Part shown: positions 11,945 through 15,116 of the stretch, in pieces | Position numbering within the stretch: the stretch's first letter is position 1 | Layout of the letters: each line of letters opens with the position of its first letter | Origin: Spirochaetales bacterium | GTDB taxonomy: Bacteria > Spirochaetota > Spirochaetia > Sphaerochaetales > Sphaerochaetaceae | DNA: 15,116 nt | Reading direction: 5' to 3' | Assembly (NCBI GenBank): GCA_022784805.1 | Contig: JALFYG010000282.1 | Location: forward strand, 1-15,116 | Notes under the pieces: generated by a model | Databases searched by the model: none | What the model was told of the DNA's origin: nothing | What the model saw: only the letters and a program-made list of their open reading frames with translations | Program-made: the position numbers and the translations under genes

Positions 11945-14860
11945 ATGCACTATCAACTGGACGAAACTTGGATCCCCTTCTCTTCACTGATGTTGAAGCA
12001 TGTCTATAACGTGCTTCTTATCTGCTCAGACTATGACCGCTTTATGCTTGAAGAAGACGGCAGAGTGGAAGAGGAGCTATACAAAGAGTACACGGCACTG
12101 GGCCTCTCCAACCCACCGAAGATCACCCATACTTCCAGCGAAATCGAAGCTCTGGAGTGTCTCAAGAGTCAGAAGTTTGATCTTGTCATCTCAATGCTGG
12201 AATTGGGATCAGGAAGAGTGGAGGCCTTGGCTGAGGCCGTAAAGACATATGACCCGTCTCTTCCATTTATCGTTCTCTCCCCTTCTCCTGACCACAGGAG
12301 AGTAAAAGAACTGAAGGGTGAAAACTGCCCTTACATCGACTACATGTTCTATTGGATGGGAGACCCTTCGGTCTTCTTGGCCATGATCAAGCTCATTGAA
12401 GACGCCATCAACGTCGACCACGATACATCGGAAGCCGATGTTGAGGTCATTCTATTTGTAGAAGACTCCGTCAAATTTATCTCCTCTTATCTTCCTCAGC
12501 TTTATATGCTTTTGATCCAGCAGAACAGAGCTTCAATTCTTGAGGCTTTGAACGAGTGGGGAATGAAGCTGAGAATGAGGGGAAGACCAAAGATTGTTCT
12601 TGCAAGAAACTACGACGAAGCCTGGTCTCTCTACAATAAGTATCGTGATAACATTCTTGGAGTCATAACAGACCTCTCTTTCCCTTCTCCTTTTGGAGAC
12701 AAAGAGGGAGGAAGAGCACTGGGAAGGGCTCTCAAGGAAGATAACCCAGAGATCCCTGTCCTCCTCCAGTCTACAGATGAAAACGCAAAAGAAATTGCAG
12801 ATGAAATCGGAGCTGAATTTATTTGGAAGTTGGATCCTGACAGATACCACTTCCTGGAGTCTTACTTTGCAACCAAGTATGACTTCGGGGCATTCAAGTT
12901 CCTCGATCCATCCACTGGAGAGACAATAGCCGTAGCCTCCACCATGAAAGAGCTGCAGGATAAGATGATGGAAGTGCCTATCGCTTCCTTTGCTTATCAT
13001 GTGAGAAAGAACGATCTCTCCAGATGGCTCAGGGCACAGTCTCTTTATCATCTGGCGTCTATTCTCAAACCCATCACCATGAAAAGCGATGGCAGCGACG
13101 CTGAGAAGACAAGAGATCTTATTTATTCAACAATAAAGAGCTATAGAAAAGAGAGAACCAGGGGTTCCATCGCTGAGTTCAACAGAAAGAGTTATGACGA
13201 GACCTTCCTTTTTTCCAGAATCGGAAAGGGTTCCTTGGGCGGAAAGGGACGAGGTCTGGCCTTCATAGCAATGGAAATGAAGGCTGATGGAATAGGAAAC
13301 AGGTACAAAGACATCTATGTATCCATTCCTAGGACAGTAGTAATTTCCACAGAGCTTTTTGATCGCTTTCTATCGCTCAACGACTTCTGGCCTGGGGACT
13401 TTGTAGATAAGAGCGACAATGAGATACTCTCTATTTTCTTAGATGCAAAGTTACCAGAAGACCTTGTTTTGGACCTTAAGAGAATTGTCGAAGTCATTAA
13501 GGTACCTATCTCCGTCAGATCCTCATCCCTTCTTGAAGACAGCCACTTCCAGCCTTTTGCAGGTGTCTACCAGACATCAATGATTCCCAACAGGGGAAGC
13601 GACGAAAAGAGACTGGAAGACTTGGAGAAGGCTGTAAAGACAGTATGGGCATCTACATATTTTGAGAGTGCAAGAGAGTACCTGAAGCGTACCGGGCACA
13701 GTACTGAAGAAGAGAAGATGGCTGTCATTATCCAGCAGATTACTGGCAGCGACCACGACGGCTTATGGTTCCCGAATATCTCCGGTGTCGCAAGAAGCTT
13801 GGATTATTATCCATCTGGAAACAGAAAGGCCGAAGATGGACTGGGAATGTTGGCTTTCGGAATGGGAAAGACCATTGTAGACGAGGGCGCAGCATTCAGA
13901 TTCTGCCCTGCAAAGCCTCAAATTCCTGTAACATCCCTCACCGGCAGGTCCTCTTCCCAGCGCACATTCTATGCCCTCGATACCAGTAAGCCATTCTCGC
14001 CACAGAATGACATCGATAACCTTATCCAGATTCCACTCTCTAAGGTTTCACAGTGGCCAAGAGCCACCATGGGAATCATGTCTGTAATGAGGAGAGACGG
14101 CTTTGTTTCAGAAAACCCATATGATGAAGGCTTCAAGAGTCTTACCTTCAATGGGGTTGTGAAGTATGAGATGATACCTCTTCCGAAGATTATTGATGAC
14201 ATGCTGAAACTGGGAACAAGGACAATGGCTGAGCCAGTTGAGATAGAGTTTGCTGTCAACACAGAGCATAGCGGTATGCCTGACTTCTCTATTCTCCAAA
14301 TCAGACCTATCTCATCCACAGACAGGTTTGAAAACATTGAAGTAAGCGAAGAAGAGTTAAAGAGCGCCCTCATCTCTTCTGAAAGAGTAATGGGAAACGG
14401 AAAGGTAACGGGAATAAGGGACATCGTCTCCATAATCCCGGAGAAGTTTAAGCGTAGCGAAATGATGGAAATGGCTGCAGAACTTGAAAGCATCAATAAG
14501 AGCATCGAAGAGCCATATGTGCTTATAGCTGCAGGAAGACTGGGATCCAGTGACAAATGGCTTGGCATCCCTTGCTCTTGGCCTCAGATTTCAAAGGCAA
14601 GAGTCATTGTAGAAACCGGTCTTGAAGAGCTTCAGGCAGAGCCTAGTGAAGGCTCACACTTCTTCCAGAACGTAACAAGCCTGGGTTGCTTGTATCTGAC
14701 AAATAACCCGATCGACGGTGAAGGAAGAGTAGATTACGAAGAAATAAAGAAGCTGCCGCTGGTAAAAGAGACCAAGCATTTTATACATGTCAGATGTGAT
14801 AAAGATCTCTTGATCAAGGCAGATGGAAGCAAAGGCAAAGCAGTCGTGATGGAGGAATGA
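11945..14860 (+). CDS. Receiver-receiver-PEP/pyruvate-binding (PPDK N-terminal) fusion protein
   Basis: A 971-aa cytosolic protein of unknown function. Residues 20-155 resemble a receiver domain whose phospho-acceptor is lost (Met84 stands at the aspartate position in DLVISMLEL). Residues 165-305 form a second receiver with acidic pair Glu173/Asp174, acceptor Asp243 (ITDLSFP), Ser276 and Lys295 all present. Residues 425-790 match the ATP-binding domain of PEP synthase/pyruvate phosphate dikinase: LGGKGRGL (Lys434), SVRSSSLLED (Arg525), EIEFAVN (Glu768) and LQIRPIS (Gln785, Arg787). The tail (815-971) has GSHFFQN. The swivelling phospho-histidine domain and the PEP/pyruvate barrel are absent, so it cannot be an ordinary PEP synthase. 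There is no strong ribosome site at ATG 11945, so coupling to the small gene 1 nt upstream is likely. Proteins of this architecture are annotated only as PEP/pyruvate-binding domain proteins. Confidence 0.82.
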   Translation: MHYQLDETWIPFSSLMLKHVYNVLLICSDYDRFMLEEDGRVEEELYKEYTALGLSNPPKITHTSSEIEALECLKSQKFDLVISMLELGSGRVEALAEAVKTYDPSLPFIVLSPSPDHRRVKELKGENCPYIDYMFYWMGDPSVFLAMIKLIEDAINVDHDTSEADVEVILFVEDSVKFISSYLPQLYMLLIQQNRASILEALNEWGMKLRMRGRPKIVLARNYDEAWSLYNKYRDNILGVITDLSFPSPFGDKEGGRALGRALKEDNPEIPVLLQSTDENAKEIADEIGAEFIWKLDPDRYHFLESYFATKYDFGAFKFLDPSTGETIAVASTMKELQDKMMEVPIASFAYHVRKNDLSRWLRAQSLYHLASILKPITMKSDGSDAEKTRDLIYSTIKSYRKERTRGSIAEFNRKSYDETFLFSRIGKGSLGGKGRGLAFIAMEMKADGIGNRYKDIYVSIPRTVVISTELFDRFLSLNDFWPGDFVDKSDNEILSIFLDAKLPEDLVLDLKRIVEVIKVPISVRSSSLLEDSHFQPFAGVYQTSMIPNRGSDEKRLEDLEKAVKTVWASTYFESAREYLKRTGHSTEEEKMAVIIQQITGSDHDGLWFPNISGVARSLDYYPSGNRKAEDGLGMLAFGMGKTIVDEGAAFRFCPAKPQIPVTSLTGRSSSQRTFYALDTSKPFSPQNDIDNLIQIPLSKVSQWPRATMGIMSVMRRDGFVSENPYDEGFKSLTFNGVVKYEMIPLPKIIDDMLKLGTRTMAEPVEIEFAVNTEHSGMPDFSILQIRPISSTDRFENIEVSEEELKSALISSERVMGNGKVTGIRDIVSIIPEKFKRSEMMEMAAELESINKSIEEPYVLIAAGRLGSSDKWLGIPCSWPQISKARVIVETGLEELQAEPSEGSHFFQNVTSLGCLYLTNNPIDGEGRVDYEEIKKLPLVKETKHFIHVRCDKDLLIKADGSKGKAVVMEE

Positions 14861-15116
14861 TGACAGAATATTACACACCCACAAGAGTACTCTTAAGTAA
14901 AGGTGCAGAAGAAAAACTAGGCGAAACTTTAAAAAAAGATGGATACAAAAAGGCTCTCCTCCATTACGGCGGAAGAAGCGCAGAAGCCTCTGGATTACTA
15001 GCCAAGGTCGAGAAGGACCTGAGAGACAACGGAATTGATTACATTAAGGTAGGCGGAGTCGTTCCTAATCCAAGAGTAACACTGGTGAGAGAAGCCATCA
15101 TTGAAGCTAAAAAACA
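14860..15116 (+). CDS. Iron-containing alcohol dehydrogenase (BDH-like), N-terminal part
   Basis: The first 85 residues of an NAD(P)-dependent iron-containing alcohol dehydrogenase, cut by the window edge. The start TEYYTPTRVLLSKGAEEKLG, then ALLHYGGRSAEASGLLAKV and VGGVVPNPRVTLVREAI follow the usual order of this family (opening strand, cofactor-binding loop, then the GGVxPNPR motif). The loop reads GGRS where many relatives have GGGS. ATG 14860 overlaps the last base of the upstream stop (TGATG) and has GGAGG 4 nt before it; ATG 14857 in the same frame is possible but too near the ribosome site. The overlap implies cotranscription and coupling with the receiver-PPDK gene. The iron ligands lie beyond the window. 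Confidence 0.8.
   Translation, partial: MTEYYTPTRVLLSKGAEEKLGETLKKDGYKKALLHYGGRSAEASGLLAKVEKDLRDNGIDYIKVGGVVPNPRVTLVREAIIEAKK

Noticed and set aside
1..15116. CRISPR arrays, tRNA/rRNA genes, insertion-sequence ends, phage attachment sites
   Set aside because: I looked for regular direct repeats, cloverleaf-like or rRNA segments and IS-like terminal inverted repeats and saw none. The nuclease relic has no flanking inverted repeats or target duplication that I could see.

Overview
The window (about 44% G+C by eye) looks like the chromosome of a diderm, fermentative spirochaete, most likely near Sphaerochaeta or Treponema. The reasons are an mgl-type sugar ABC operon resembling spirochaetal ones, a secreted binding protein with a VFA|QG signal-peptide end, a nuclease/putative transposase relic of a family abundant in treponemes, and frequent AGA/AGG arginine codons. 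Placement below phylum is inference; no rRNA or marker gene is present.

Layout. (1) Positions 1-2590 hold a 2,3-diketo-L-gulonate (ascorbate breakdown) module: dlgD/yiaK on the minus strand, diverging from a LacI-family repressor and a YiaL-like protein on the plus strand. The 100-nt gap carries two back-to-back consensus promoters with overlapping -10 boxes and one LacI-type operator. (2) Positions 2576-3970 hold slyX (minus) and a divergent WYL-type regulator (plus). (3) Positions 3971-7832 hold the minus-strand operon mglB-mglA-mglC for galactose/glucose uptake, plus a fourth, translationally coupled 61-aa membrane protein. Hairpins separate mglB from mglA. (4) Positions 7833-9204 hold a 327-nt regulatory gap and a decayed PD-(D/E)XK nuclease (Rpn/TIGR01784-like) gene with one in-frame stop and one frameshift. 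(5) Positions 9320-10765 hold gdhA (NADP-glutamate dehydrogenase, minus) with its terminator and a promoter that contains a CCGG-centred palindrome also seen upstream of mglB. (6) Positions 10917-15116 on the plus strand hold a likely operon: a CpsB/YwqE-type PHP phosphatase, a 59-aa two-helix membrane protein, a 971-aa fusion of two receiver-like domains with the ATP-binding domain of PEP synthase/PPDK, and the start of an iron-containing alcohol dehydrogenase that runs off the right edge.

Working together: the left part is catabolic sugar-acid use under local LacI control; the middle is sugar import under a CCGG-palindrome regulator possibly shared with nitrogen assimilation (gdhA); the right part is an uncharacterised signalling/phosphotransfer-like cluster and is the best candidate for something undescribed.
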